Positions 20,728 to 34,117 of a DNA stretch of 64,000 bases are shown here, piece after piece. The DNA comes from Tillandsia leiboldiana (Eukaryota > Streptophyta > Magnoliopsida > Poales > Bromeliaceae): assembly GCA_029204045.2 (NCBI GenBank), contig CM055072.1, positions 6,546,682-6,610,681 of the forward strand, read 5' to 3'. The position numbers and the translations under genes were made by a program. The notes beneath the pieces were generated by a model. That model did no database searches, had not been told where the DNA came from, and saw only the letters and a list, made by a program, of their open reading frames with translations. Positions within the stretch are counted from its first letter, which is position 1; the number at the start of each line of letters is the position of its first letter.

Positions 20728-21025
20728 AGCGTTGCGGAACGAGCGGAGAAGATCTACTGGGAGCGTATGGAAAAGGTTGAGTCGTAAGTGTGTACGGTAA
20801 ATCACCTTGTACGTGTGTTAATTCTAGTGGATTTCACCGTGTTATCGGTCCCGTGGTTTTTTACTCCGGATTGGAGTTTTCCACGTAAAAATCTCTGCGT
20901 GTTATTTATTTTTCCGCATTGGGTTTTATATCGCAAAGATTTTTGAGTGTTTATTGTTTACACCTATTCACCCCCCTCTAGGTGTTTTTTCCCCTATTTA
21001 GATCCATTTTATACATAACCCAACA

Positions 21026-24000
21026 CTTTCGGAGATTGACCTTAGATCTGCTTGGTGGAGCGGAGTTGATCTATTCTGGCTTCGAACCTTCAGCTTATTT
21101 GGGGATCTGTTCTGTGACCCCAGTTCGTCGCCTCGAGAGAGGGTGTGTGGCCTATCTGGCCATGGCTGTCAACACCCTTACTGCTACTCGTAGGATTGAG
21201 GATATCCCCGTGGTGCGGAGTTTTCCAGACGTATTTCCTGCTGAGCTTCCAGGGATGCCACCTGAGCGGGAAATCGAGTTCTTTATCGATCTTGTACCCG
21301 GCACGGCTCCTATTTCGCGAGCACCTTACCGCATGGCGTTTGCGGAATTAAAGGAGTTGAAAACACAGCTAGAAGACTTGACGGCCTTGGGTTTTATCCG
21401 ACCTAGTGTTTCTCCTTAGGGCGCACCTGTTCTTTTCGTAAAGAAAAAGGACGGCAGTTTGCGTCTGTGCATTGATTATCGGGAGCTGAACAAGGTTACT
21501 ATTAAGAACCGTTATCCTCTCCCGCGGATTGATGATCTTTTCGACCAACTCCAAGGGTCGGTGGTATTTTCCAAGATCGATTTACAATCCGGTTATCATC
21601 AATTGCGAGTTAGGGCGGAGGATGTTCCAAAGACCGCCTTTCGAACCAGATACGGCCACTATGAGTTCACAGTGATGCCGTTTGGGCTTACTAATGCCCC
21701 TGCTTCTTTCATGGATATGATGAATAGGGTTTTCAAACCCTTTCTCGATCGTTTCATCGTGGTATTCATTGACGACATTCTTATATATTCGAGGAGCGAT
21801 CTAGAGCATCAGGATCATCTTCGACAGGTTCTCCAAGTTCTGCGAGAGAACAATCTGTATGTTAAATTCAAGAAGTGCGATTTTTGGCTCCGGGAAGTCG
21901 CATTTCTTGGGTACATCATATCTGCTGAGGGTGTCGCTGTGGATCCCAAGAAAATTGAAGCTATCAAAGAGTGGCCCCAGCCGACCAATGCGACGGAGGT
22001 GCGCAGCTTTATCGGTCTTGCGGGGTATTATCGGCGGTTCGTCGAAGGGTTTTCCAAAATCGCCGCTCCAATGACCCGTTTGACCAGGAAAGAAGAGAAG
22101 TTCATATGGACTCCTGAGTGCCAGCTCGCTTTCGATGAGTTGAAGCGGCTATTGACTGAGGCACCTATATTGACGTTACCAGTCCAGGGCGAGAACTATG
22201 TGGTGTATTGTGATGCTTCTCGGATCGGGTTGGGCTGTGTTCTGATGCAGAATGAAAAAGTAATAGCCTACGCCTCTCGACAGCTGAAGCTCTATGAGCA
22301 AAACTACCCGACGCATGATCTCGAGCTCGCCGCGGTGGTTTTCGCTCACAAGCTATGGAGGCATTATCTTTATGGAGTCCACTGCGAGGTCTTTACTGAT
22401 CACCAGAGCCTTAAGTACCTCTTCACTCAGAAGGAGCTGAACTTGAGGCAGCGCCGATGGCTCGAACTGCTAAAGGACTACGATCTCACTATCCAGTACC
22501 ACCCAGGTCGGGCAAATGTGGTAGCGGATGCCTTAAGCCGAAAGCACGTGTCGCCAGAGCTGCTAATGATCACGGACCAGGACCGCTTGATTTCTGAGTT
22601 CCAGCGTCTAGACTTGGAGATCGTTCCTTCGGGGTCGACCGCTCGACTTTTAGCGATGGTAGTGCAGCCTACCCTGCTTGATCGTATAAATGAGGGACAG
22701 CAGTCGAACCCCTCCTTCCAGAAGATTCGAGAGCTGATATCGCTGGGACAGACTGATGATTACCAGCTGCACGCCGATGGCTCTATCTGATTCATGGGTC
22801 GTTGGTGTGTTCCAGATGACGGTGAATTAAAGAAGGACATCCTTACTGAGGCGCATCGATCCTTATATACGGTACATCCAGGCGGGACTAAAATGTACCG
22901 GGATCTGAAGCAGCATTACTGGTGGCCTGGGATGAAGGCTGACGTGGCGAACCATGTGGCGCAGTGCCTAGTTTGCCAGCAGGTGAAGGCGGAACACCAG
23001 AGACCGGCGGGAAAACTGCAACCGCTTCCTGTACCAGTTTGGAAGTGGGAGCAGATCACGATGGACTTCGTTACCGGTCTGCCTCGATCCCAACGAGGCC
23101 ACGATGCTATATGGGTCATTGTGGATCAACTCACAAAGTCGGCCCACTTTCTGCCGATACACACGACGTGGACCCGTGATCGACTCGCCCAGCTCTATAT
23201 TGATGAGATCGTGTGGCTCCATGGCACTCCGGCATCGATCGTTTCGGATAGGGACACTCGCTTTGTGTCTCAGTTCTGGAGGAATGTGCAGGAAGCTATG
23301 GGTACGAAGCTGAAGTTCAGTACCGCTTTCCACCCTTAGAGTGACGGGCAGTCTGAGCGAGTCATTCAGACATTGGAGTATATGCTGAGAGCCTGTATAC
23401 TTGAGTACGGAGACGGTTGGTACCGGTATCTTTCCTTGGTGGAGTTCGCCTACAACAACAGCTATCAGGCGAGTATCGGTACGGCTCCTTATGAGGCACT
23501 GTACGGGCGCCGATGTCGTTCCCCCATCTGTTGGGATGACGTCGGTGAGCGCCGTGTTATCGGGCCAGAGCTACTTGAGGATACAGAGGCCAGAGTGCGG
23601 GTAGCAAGGCAGCAGTTGCTGACCGCGCAGAGCAGACAGAAGAGCTATGCGGACCAACGACGACAAGACTTGGAGTTCCAAGTAGGTGATCATGTCCTGT
23701 TGAAGGTATCGCCAACTCGGGGAATCAAGCGTTTTGGGATTCGCAACAAGCTCAGTCCCCGATTTGTTGGTCCCTTCGAGATATTGGATCGCATTGGCCC
23801 TGTAGCATATCGCCTGGCTCTTCCTCCTAACCTCGCCCGGGTGCATAATGTCTTCCACGTCTCCATGCTACGGAAGTATATCAGGGATCCTTCACATGTG
23901 ATTAGTCCCACCGCCGTTCAGCTTCGCGAGGATCTGAGTTATGAGGAGGCACCTCTGAAGATCCTGGCTCGAGATGAAAAGAAGCTGAGGAGTAGATCGA

Positions 24001-24104
24001 TCCCCTATGTCAAGGTACAATGGGAGAACCATGAGGAGCGCGAAGCCACCTGGGAACGTGAATCAGTCATGTTGGAGTGTTTCCCCCATTTATTTGACTC
24101 CTAG
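21026..24104 (+). pseudogene. pol: Gypsy pol: RT, RNase H, integrase and chromodomain, three stops
   Basis: One frame throughout. RT: PVVRSFPDVFP at about 21200, SKIDLQSGYHQ at about 21575, catalytic FIDD at 21765-21776. RNase H: YCDASRIGLG at about 22205 and DHQSLKYLF at about 22395. Integrase: zinc finger HPGG to CLVCQQ (about 22877-22983), core Asp at 23064, Asp at 23247, Glu at 23355. A C-terminal chromodomain runs to LECFPHLFDS (about 23940-24095) and fits a chromovirus that targets chromatin. Stops interrupt it at 21417-21419, 22788-22790 and 23337-23339; each can be explained by a single C-to-T or G-to-A change. The catalytic residues survive. Confidence 0.9.
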
Positions 24105-24949
24105 TTGTATTCAGTTTCGGGGACGAAACTTCCTTTTAGGTGGTAGAGATGTAAAAACTTGAATTTTATTGTAAATAAATAAAGGGAAAAGAATGAAAGA
24201 TAAGTTGGTTTTGAGATATGAATGGCACAAAGAGCGCAGTTGACCTTTTGCCACTGTGTAATTGTACAGTTTACGAGGCTGAAATGTCGCCTTTCAATCC
24301 AAGCTAAATCTCGAAAATCCGAGATCACCAGTGCGACCGTCTCGTCAAACCGATCGAAAATGATATTGAGCAGGTTCAGATCCAACGGTCAGATCTTCCA
24401 GAAATCAGCGAAGAAGCGGGCGGGACCCTCGACTTAAGTGAATAGCGCTGTGAACAGTAGATGAACAGTAACCCCTATTTCGAAATCCCCTTAATGCCAA
24501 CGTTAACCAATTCGCTGTCTGGACTCCGATCATAGCGATCCAGGTAGTCGATTTGAATGATTTCGTCGTTCTGAACGCAATGGCGCTGACGAAAATTCCG
24601 TTTGACGACCCTAGAGTCTCGAAAAGCATGATAAACTATATTTTGGTACAGTACTTATGGACCAAGAATTTATCCGGGCATTTTCTCGAAAAACAAAAAT
24701 CGCTACCTGATAGGTTTCGTCGAGCCGGACGTCGTGGCGAAGTCCATTTTTCGTTTCGACGACTAAAATGCCTCAAAAAGCGAGAAATATAGTGGAAAGT
24801 ATGGTATTTTGCACAATATACCCTATTTTATGTCTCGTTTTGCGTGCCACTCCTTGGAGAGGGACCTAACTGCGAGAAAAGTTGGCTGTGAGGGACTGGG
24901 CTCAAAGATAGTATGGCTATATGGGGTTAAATGCATTTGTGCCATATGC

Positions 24950-24951
<2 letters not shown>

Positions 24952-25004
<53 letters not shown>
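24952..25004. repeat. (TA)n microsatellite, left half
   Basis: About 53 bp of TA repeats in the gypsy LTR. It is one array with 25182-25304, split by the Cassandra LTR. Confidence 0.95.
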
Positions 25005-25307
<303 letters not shown>

Positions 25308-27452
25308 GGTTAGGGTTCTCTTAAACCCTAAGCCCGTAGCCTCTGCCCAAAGCCGCCAGCCCAACTGCTTCCCCTCTCCTGCCGCACTCCTCGGAGCTAT
25401 CACACCAGTCGCCGCCTCCTCGTCGCCGGAGAAGAATGAGAAGCAAACATCTCCTTCATCTCGGTTGGAAGGTTGGTGGTGAGCTCCCAGAGACCCAGGG
25501 AGGCCCGAGCTGCAACTGAGGACTCCCCCGTGACTGAGAAGCCGAGCTCGGGTGGCGCCGACGTCAGCCGCCGCCGTGCGCCGCCGCGGGGGCAACCTTC
25601 CTCCTTCAGCTTTTCCGGCGAGGTAAGTTTATGGAAGTCTTTGTTTTAAATTCTCCCATGGACCGTGGCATCGTGTTCCTAACACCGTGGGGACCATCCT
25701 GGTGCAGCCCGTGTCGCTGGCATCGACCCTGTTGCCGGCGGGAGCAAGGTCTCGCCGGAAAACCTCGTTTTTGGCCGATCTCGGGCGCGGCTACATCCAA
25801 CTGTTGGAAACGTGATCGGCCACGTTGAGACTGTCCCTCTCATCGACTGCAGTATCTCCACGAAGTTGGAGGACTATCGGATGAAAATCGAGGCCGATCG
25901 GGGTTGCCCCAGATCCGATCTTCTTCTTCCTTGGCCACGTCTCACCGCCCGGCGCCGCCGCTGCCCGATGCCGCCGGCCACACCCCTGGCAAGCCTCACA
26001 GACCCGAGAGGGGCCATCTGATCCAAGTTGGAGGGATCCCCAAGCTTCAGAGGGGAATCCGCCATTAGAGCTCGTCAAGGTCAGCCGAGCTCCGCCGCCG
26101 CACGTCGCCGTCGCCTCCAGACGTCGTCCAACTGTGCAGGTAAGCTCATTTGAGCATTTTGAAGGGTTGCATAGGGTTGCATGGTGGTTTTGACGTCGAG
26201 TTATTAACCTCTGTAGTTGCACCCGCGTTGCCACCGATCTCGACCTCCGGCTACTTCCGGCGCCTCGAGCCCCGGCCACCTACCCAGGTAGGATCTAAAC
26301 ACCTCTTATGAGACTCCCATCATTTTGTTTTGGGCCGAGAGACCCCTGTAACCGAGCTCTGGGCTTGCACCGAATTATCTAACTCGGGTTGTCCTTCCAG
26401 CCGCCGCCGCCTCCGGCCGCCGGCGCTTGACCCAGCATGGACCAGTCACCTTCTGGGACCCGTATCTAACCAGTGCTCACCTTTGTTGCAGGCAGAGCAG
26501 GGTTGCATTAGGCCTGGGCCAAACCGAGCTCTAGCTGGTTTTGGGTGTTTCTCCGGCGACTTCTCCGGCCACCCTCCAGCGCACCTGAGGTGAGCCCTCA
26601 ACCGCGTTCACTCCTCTGTACATGATGCTCATGCTAAATACTGATTAAATCAAGTTGTAAGGATTTGTTAGCTAAGTGAGGTTTTGGGGACTTAGTTTTG
26701 TTGGGCCAACTTTGCCCTCGGGCCCCATGCCAGCCCAAGCTTGTGAGCACGAGCTTCGTCTCGTCAAAACGGACGCGATAGAATTTACAGTACTGTTTTT
26801 GGGTTCCCGGATTGCAAGAACGAGTCGAAACAAGTAGTTAATGCAGTATTATTATGCAAATTAAGATGTACCAGGGACCTAGATGTAGTCGGGACACGCT
26901 GACTGTCTTTAGACAGTGTTTTCATATCTATTGGGCATTTTGTTAGGGTTCCGTGGGTTCTTGTTGAACGGGAATCGGATCTTGTTCCGTAAATCGGCTT
27001 ATTGTCCCATGTTGGCGTTGCGTTACTGTAGTGTTGTCGGGATGGGTATGTGTGAGTCTGTTACTGACTATAGTTTCTATTTAGGGCCTAGTTGTTCAGC
27101 ACCAGCCTCCCAGTAGCCGAGCGTGAGTACGAGGATCTGCCTACATTCAGGTGGGTTATCTTCGGTCCGGGCTTTATCTTTTCGGCCCTCTGGTTGCTTT
27201 AGTCCAGTCGGACACCTGTTCTTGATTTGCTCTGCTGATTTTATCTATATGCCATATGATCTTTCCTGATAGACATTGATCTCTTTAGACATGTTATGTA
27301 CACCTGTTCGTCAGCTTTTATATCTTAGTACATAGATGTCATGATCTGATTATACCTGCTATTTCCTGTCACCTGTGATACTTGCTTTATATTCAGATAT
27401 GCATGATAGATCCTGATCGATATATACAGATAGTTGATTCCCTGTTGGGATC

Positions 27453-27558
27453 TCGGCTTGTTGCCGACTACCCGGTCACTAGACCGTGAGCTTGAGCATA
27501 GCATGATGATTGCCATGCACTGTTGTACTTCACGTACACTGACGGTTTGGCCACCGTC
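27453..27558 (+). repeat. Cluster of short hairpins in the gypsy LTR
   Basis: TCGGC/GCCGA at 27453-27467, CGGTC/GACCG at 27473-27486, and GACGGT/ACCGTC at 27541-27558. Loops are 4-6 nt and not clearly conserved, so this is weaker than the other arrays. Confidence 0.45.
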
Positions 27559-28510
27559 GTTGTGTTCTTTACCAGTAAAGTGGTCTGGAGATAGGACCCG
27601 TGAGCCCCGATTGCATCTGTGAGTGCCGGGTTATTGTCAGCGGATGGGGTGCGGATCAGTGGCATTGCCTGAGGTTCTGTGAGACCAATAATGGCATATG
27701 ATTGGGTACTTGGGTTTTTATTTTTGACGCATCATTTTTAGCTTGCACTGTCATTTGTAGCTATTTACCTTGTACCATCGCTGCTCAGTTATGCTTGATT
27801 ATTTCAGTTATATCATGATTTCTAGTATTACTTATCTGCAGTTCCTTTATGCTTGATTATTACAGTTATATCATGATTATCAGCACTTATTGATTATCAG
27901 TAGACATTGTCTGCTTGTTCCAGCTTTAGCCATTGATTATTGATTATCAGTAGACACTACCTGCTTATTTCAGCTTTACCCATCGATTATTACTATCCGC
28001 AGATTTTAGTATCCAGTAGGTACGATTAGCTATTTCTCGGCTCGTCGTGCCCACTGGGATACATGTACAGTGTATCTCACACCCCCTGGGTGACCATTTT
28101 CTAGGTCCGTCGGGTGGAGGGATGTCGGGACGATCGAGTGAGGCCGTCACGATAGAGCTGTCCCCCTGATGATATATATTGATGATTGAGATTCTCGATG
28201 ATTTGTAGCTGCCTTCCATTTCATAGTATTTCAGTTTCTATTTGATTTAGATGTTTCAAACTGATGTTAGCATGTTTATCTTGGATTATTCCCGTTGATT
28301 ATGTTGTTGGTTTAGTTAAGATACTATTTGATCTCTGAGTGATGAACATCGTACTTGCCTAGCCGTGCATATATAGGGGAGACTCCGTCCATCTGGATAG
28401 AGGATTTCCTATATATGTGGCGGTCTGTTACGCCCAGTTTGCGAACTCTGATTTATAAAAAAAAAAAAAAAAAAATTTCAGACCTGATTTTTAAAACTCG
28501 GGGCGTGACA

Positions 28511-28664
28511 ATTACTAACGATGTAAGAGTACCCAAAAATATTACCGAGGGGGGTGTAGATATCTTGAATTACCGATCGAGGACGGATAATCCGGTATAT
28601 TATGTAAAATTATTTTTTTACACTCCAACACCTCCCAATCCCATTAACAGAATAACCTAATATG

Positions 28665-28700
<36 letters not shown>

Positions 28701-30481
28701 TGATTTAAATTAATTTTTTGCTTTATAATTTATTTATTTTTTTTATATTTGGCCATTTTATTTTTATTTTTTATTAATAGAATTAATTTAATAATTACGA
28801 ATTATATTTTGTAATGATTTAGTAAACAAAAAAAAAAATTAAATATAACCACAGAAGATAATTTTGAAAACCACTCTACTTTACTGTAAAGATTACCGAA
28901 TTTTATAAACTGAACCAAACATAGTAATACTATACACACTGTAATATAGTATTATATTACTGTATTAAACCAAACGCGATAATACAAAATTAGTAGTAAT
29001 CTGATTTGAAAATTTCAGATACCTAGTTATATCGACATAACCTGTAATACTATATAACTTGAACCAAACACGCCTATAAGTTAACTGCAGTTTGTTCGCA
29101 GCTAAATTTTGATCTTTTGAACTATTATGCCCTTATAAATAATAGTTTTTTAAAAATATTTTATGATTTATAATTTATAGTTTGTATAAAATAATATACA
29201 AATTAAAATTAAAGTAAAAACCAAGATAGAATAGTTATTTCGTAAAAAAAAAAAGAAGACAAATTTAATCGTTCAACTAGGGAAAAGAAATATATTTACA
29301 AACTATGCTATTTTAAGGGATATATATATATAGGATAACTGAAACTTTGCAGATATAAATATATAATTTTATTACTTTATAGTGATATATTTTATTATTT
29401 TTTTATTGATTTAAAATATATATATATAGGATAACTGAAACTTTGCAGATATAAATATATAATTTTATTACTTTATAGTGATATATTTTATTAATTTTTT
29501 ATTGATTTAAAATTTGATTTTGACTTTTGGATTTTCTGGACGGCCAACATTAATGAGCTTTATTTTGAAGTCCAAAATTTTACTTACCACATGTGATATT
29601 TAGTCCTACAGTAAAAACTCATCATGTAGTAGCAATATTTATATTACTTCTTTCTTAAGTGTGTTGGTTAGGAAAAAATGAGAATAATGACTTCTTCTAA
29701 AAACGCGTGCATGCGTGAGGACATACGGGCGGTGCGCCCGATCTTAACCCGATTCACTTTTTACTTTCTATTTTATTTTTGACATAACCTTTATCTTGGG
29801 AAGAGACTTCTGGGACTATCCAAAAATCTTACCTTGGAAAGAGTCTAGTGGGCCACCCAATGGCCTTCTCGGTAAGGTCCAATGGCTAATCTAAGATCTA
29901 GCCATTGAACCCTACCTGAAGGTGGGCTGCAAGAGCTTTCCTCACTCTAGTCCATATATGGAGTAGGAATTTGGTTAAATTAAGGAGAAATAGTTATACA
30001 TACTGTTATACAGTGAGCTTTATAATTTTCTCCTCTTTTATTCTTACTTTTGTTGGATTTCTACAAGTCCAATTGGATTGCTCACATCATTCCGGAGTCA
30101 TGCCGACGGGGTGGTTCATGATCGTTGTATTATTAGGAGTGACTGTCGAAATCTCATACTAGAGGGACAATCTTATTTTTAAAACAGTGCATCACACGTC
30201 TCGACTCATAAATTTCATGTAATTATTATTATTTATTTATTTATGGTATATTAATCATTTACATCCAAATATGTATTTAAATATTTCAAATTTAAATCAT
30301 TTTAAAATAATATTTTACTTAAAAAATTATAAAGATCTTTTCCAACAACTTATACAATTAATCCGAGTAAAAGAAAAAGGAAAAACAATAAGTGTCAAAA
30401 TTGAACAAACCAATCATCTTTGCTGCCTTTAATTTCACCAAAAATTTCACCATCTAATCCATTGTCACATATTAGTTCTAC
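28511..30481. other. AT-rich intergenic DNA, no gene seen
   Basis: Contains a TTTA microsatellite (about 28665-28702), several (A)CCAAAC(A) motifs between 28910 and 29075 that resemble MITE ends, and a tandem duplication at 29321-29512. The only frame above 60 codons (29971-30162) has no recognisable features. Confidence 0.6.
29321..29512. repeat. 96-bp tandem duplication
   Basis: Two nearly identical units, 29321-29416 and 29417-29512. Each begins with a short TA run and TAGGATAACTGAAACTTTGC and ends with ATTGATTTAAAA. The units look almost unchanged, so the duplication is recent. Confidence 0.9.
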
Positions 30482-30653
30482 GAGGAGTGCTATCTGTACA
30501 CTCTAAATAGGGTGTACATCCTACACCCACCCCATACTGGGATGGGTATTCCTCCACTCGTCCCATCGATGGGACGAGTGAAATTCACCCCACCCCAGGA
30601 TGGGGTGGGTGTAAGATGTACACCCCAATTGAAGTGTACATCTAGCATTTTCC
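30482..30653. mobile_element. Foldback MITE copy 1, 172 bp, duplication TAGTTCTAC
   Basis: Flanked by TAGTTCTAC at 30473-30481 and 30654-30662, a 9-bp duplication typical of Mutator-like transposition. Terminal arms GAGGAGTGCTATCTGTACAC and, inverted, GGAAAATGCTAGATGTACAC. Inner hairpins lie in each arm around GTACAC, around CCACCCCAT and CCACCCCA, and in the centre, where CACTCGTCCCAT is followed by CG and its exact complement. No coding capacity. Confidence 0.85.
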
Positions 30654-31287
30654 TAGTTCTACTCTATTCATGGATTACTAGTGTAGAAACCCGCGCGATG
30701 CGACGGGTAAAAATTATAGTAAAAATTTATAAATTAATTAAATAAATAAAAATATAAAAAAAATAGAAAAAATTAACTATAAATTTTGAAAGTAAAAAAA
30801 ATAAAATTTAAAGAACTTTGTAGCAAAAGTAGAAAACCTAAGGCCTCAACAGAAGATAGTCTTACCTGATCAAAAGAATTTACACAAAGGCCAATATTAA
30901 AATATGATACAATATACACGGGCTGAAGAACTAACGTATAGCATGACATGAATAAAAGAACTCCATTTTTAAAGATATCCAGCTGCAAAAGTTTCAAGTG
31001 GATATTTGATAGCAATAAGTAAATAATTTGAAAACAAAGTAGTGATATCAAACATACATTGGCATGCAAAATAATTGGAATTATCAATATTTCTACTTGT
31101 TATAAATTATTTTACATTTGATGACTGGATAAAAACAACATATGCCTACCTAAGCAACAACTTATGCACAAAAGAACCAAACCTAGGAAAATAAATAGTA
31201 GTGCAGCCTATACCTTCAGACCACGTGAACTTGCCCAGGCTCTCAAAAGTAGTTCAAAAACAGAATTCATGAAAGACATGTAAAAAT

Positions 31288-31421
<134 letters not shown>

Positions 31422-31649
31422 CATAAGAAAACACCATATATATTTGTATTTACGATAATTAAACAAACTAACTTACATTACATCACTGTCGATAAGTGGT
31501 TCTGAAGGAAAATCACTAAGGTATTGAGATGCAGCCTAACACCAGCACTTAAAATCTGAAAGCCATGTCGGGAAGTGAATGGGGAGGGAGGAGAAGGGAG
31601 AGGAGAGGAGCACTAAGAGAACATGTAGGTAGAGAAGAGAGAGAGTGGG

Positions 31650-31835
31650 GAGGAGGGAGATGAAGGGTTATGCGGTAGGGGTTAGGGAAGGAGAGAGAGT
31701 GGAGGGAGATGAAGGGTTATGCGGTAGGGGTTAGGGAAGAAGAGAGAGTCGGGGGAGATGAAGGGTCGTACGATGGGAAAGTAGAGAGAGAGTATAAAAA
31801 GATGAAGGGTTGTGTGGGGGGAAGGAGAAAGAGGG
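31650..31835. repeat. GA-rich minisatellite, about 49 bp period
   Basis: Four units containing AGATGAAGGGTTATGCGGTA or variants, at about 31658, 31707, 31756 and 31799. The first two are nearly identical and the others are decayed. A longer purine-rich tract (31570-31640) precedes them. Confidence 0.8.
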
Positions 31836-31905
31836 GCCTACCATCCTCAAAATAAAGAGGTACAACCACGTCGGATTTAGCCATGAGAAATCATATATTC
31901 ATAGA

Positions 31906-32998
31906 TTATAATCCTTTTTTAAAAAAAAGTTCAATTTTTTAAAAGAATAAATGTGTGATCTAGCTACCTTTCCATCACTTCCAACTTCAAGAACATTGTA
32001 ATCTCTCTTAAAAAAAAGAAAATAACAACAACAACAACAACAACTATAAGAATATTATAATAGCTCTGTATCATATCACCTAAACCAAAATCAGATTCCT
32101 AGCATTTATATATTCCTTATTTTAATTAAATCACGCTGCCGAAAATGTGGTTAAATCATACGAAAATTGTCATGCGGTAAAATTTCGCCCTAAGATTACA
32201 AACATTATTTGATGCTAACCCGACAACTTTAATCAGAACTAACAGGGTTATTGATGGTGAGAGTTTCACTAAATAAATAATAAAAGTTAGAAACATGAGT
32301 ATAAAACTTACAAGGTTAATTAGAAATTGGAATAAAAAAATTTTATGCCTTATGAGCACGATACAATATGGTGTGCCAGATAGCGTCGATGAGTGTCGGT
32401 TACAAAAATAATATATATGTCATCGGGTCAATAAGTGTCGGCCACAAAAAAAATACATATATGCCGACACATAATTTTTAGTAACAAAATTTTGTAATTT
32501 CTTATCATATATCTTTATCAAATCTTTAAGACTGCATTTGGTTCAGATATAAATAAAAAGTGTTTATTTCTGATATAGATATAACTTTTGGAATAAATAG
32601 GAACAATACCAATTTTTTGTTTGAATGAAAATTGAACTGTTTCCAAGAATAAAATAAATAACGTTTTGATAATTATATTAAAAGAGTGAGAATAAGAATG
32701 ATTATAATTTTAAAATAATAATATTTTATCTAATTAATTAATATAAAATATTAATTAAAAATAATTTAATTTATTTAATTAACTAATGCTAGATATTTTT
32801 AAATATTAATTAATAAAATAATTAATAATGAGTATTGTTAATTAATAATTTAATTAACTACGAATAATTTAATAAATTAATAAATTAATTAGTTAATTAT
32901 TTAATAGTTAGATAATTAGTTAATAAAATAATTAGATTAGTCAAAATATTAAATTAATTAAATAGTTAATATAATATTTAAAATTATATTTAATTTAA
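31906..32998. other. AT-rich intergenic DNA
   Basis: No gene seen. Two degenerate GTGTCGG(T/C)(T/C)ACAAAAA copies occur at 32394-32455, and a short CAA microsatellite at about 32026-32042. ACTGCATTTGGTTCAG at about 32531 faces CCAACCAAATACTGT at about 33640 and could mark a larger old element around the MITE at 32999, but this is weak. Confidence 0.45.
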
Positions 32999-33486
32999 GG
33001 GTTAATTGCATACATGTCCCTGCAAATATGTCAAATTGCAAATATATCCCTGCAAAATTCAACTTTTCATATTTATCTCTTCAAAAATCCACCGTTATTC
33101 AAATATGCCCCTACCGTCCATCTCTGTTAAAAAAGTTAATTTAACCCTAGGTTAAATGCTTAACCTTGGTTAGATTAAAAATTGAATTTACATATTTACC
33201 CTTTCCATATTATACCTCAAAAAAAAAAAAATTTATGATTTTTGGAGAGGGGCATTTTTGTAACAAGTATAATGGTATTGCTTTTGGAGGGATATATTTG
33301 TAAGGGGGCAAAAAAGTCATTTCACATCGAATCTGTTAAAAAATAAACAGATTCCAAACGGGGATTAACCAGAGGGGCATATTTGAAGAACTTTGGATTT
33401 TTGAAGGGATAAATATGAAAAGTTGAATTTTGCAGGGATATATTTGCAATTCGACATATTTGCAGGGACATGTATGCAATTAACCC
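32999..33486. mobile_element. MULE-type MITE, long inverted repeats, duplication TTAATTTAA
   Basis: 488 bp with about 95-bp terminal inverted repeats: left GGGTTAATTGCATACATGTC and its complement at the right end, continuing through TCCCTGCAAA and TTCAACTTTTCATATTTATC. TTAATTTAA occurs at 32990-32998 and 33487-33495, a 9-bp duplication. No ORF. Such GGGTTAATTGCA ends are common for Mutator-like MITEs in plants. Confidence 0.85.
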
Positions 33487-33495
33487 TTAATTTAA

Positions 33496-34112
33496 TTAAG
33501 CTTGTTCTACGAAAACAGTAATTCGAGACTTGTGCCACATTATTTTAGAAAAATGAGAACTATTGTTTCTATCTATAACCAAATGTATTTGAGGAACATG
33601 ACCAGAACAAGATCTTATTATAGATCTTGTTTTCCAACCAAATACTGTTTTAAATCTTATTAAAAAAATTACTTAGTAATTTTTTTTAAAAAAATTTGAG
33701 TTGTTATTGAAAATTTAAGTAATTTTTTTTTAAAAAAAATAGAATTTTGAGTTGTATCATCAATACAGTGACTATATCATGCCGATATTTTGTCGGCACG
33801 ATACGACATGATAGATACAGTCCATATCGATGAATATTTAAATTATTTTGGTACAGTTAAGAAAAACAAAAATGACCACCATCCAACTACATTATAAATT
33901 ATACAATTAAAAAAATAATTGTTATGTTTTCATGAGATCTCATCATTTTCGGCATGAAATTGACGGTATCCGCAATCCCAAGTAGCGATTGGGATGTCAA
34001 CAGGTTGGTTTTGAGATGATTTTTACTAAACTCAAAACTGTACCCTAATCCGATCGGGGATTAAACTACAAAACCGAAATCGAATCGGAAGAAGAACCTA
34101 AAAACCTATATG
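33496..34112. other. AT-rich intergenic DNA
   Basis: Nothing recognised apart from a short inverted motif (CCGATATTTTGTCGG, about 33783). No frame of note. Confidence 0.5.
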
Positions 34113-34117
34113 TAATG

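Larger units (their letters stand above)
2500..21025 (+). mobile_element. Sirevirus-type Ty1/copia retrotransposon, interrupted and missing its 5' end
   Basis: Order: partial gag, protease, integrase, RT, RNase H (2498-7034), long 3' region with an extra ORF (8601-9236), PPT (19748-19758), 3' LTR (19760-21025). Copia gene order (integrase before RT), an extra ORF after pol, repeated PPT-like motifs and palindromic CCGGAC repeats in the LTR are Sirevirus traits. It is split by the gag-only gypsy element at 9812-19625. Its right flank is gypsy pol at 21026. The 5' LTR and the start of gag would lie left of the window, beyond the gypsy LTR at 1-2500. Its target duplication (predicted CTTTC) cannot be checked here. 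Confidence 0.85.
19760..21025 (+). repeat. Sirevirus 3' LTR
   Basis: 1266 bp from TGTTACGG to ACCCAACA, with TGTT/AACA ends and the family-typical CACCCCCCTCTAGGTG near the end (about 20968). It contains CCGGAC repeats (19985-20215), a TATA box (20273) and an array of TGGAYT-loop hairpins (20548-20727). The right flank is gypsy pol. There is no 5' LTR in the window to compare. Confidence 0.88.

Noticed and set aside
32531..33650. A 1.1-kb hAT- or Harbinger-like element around the MULE MITE, with CAGYATTTGGTT ends
   Set aside because: End similarity is short, no clear target duplication, interior unrecognised.
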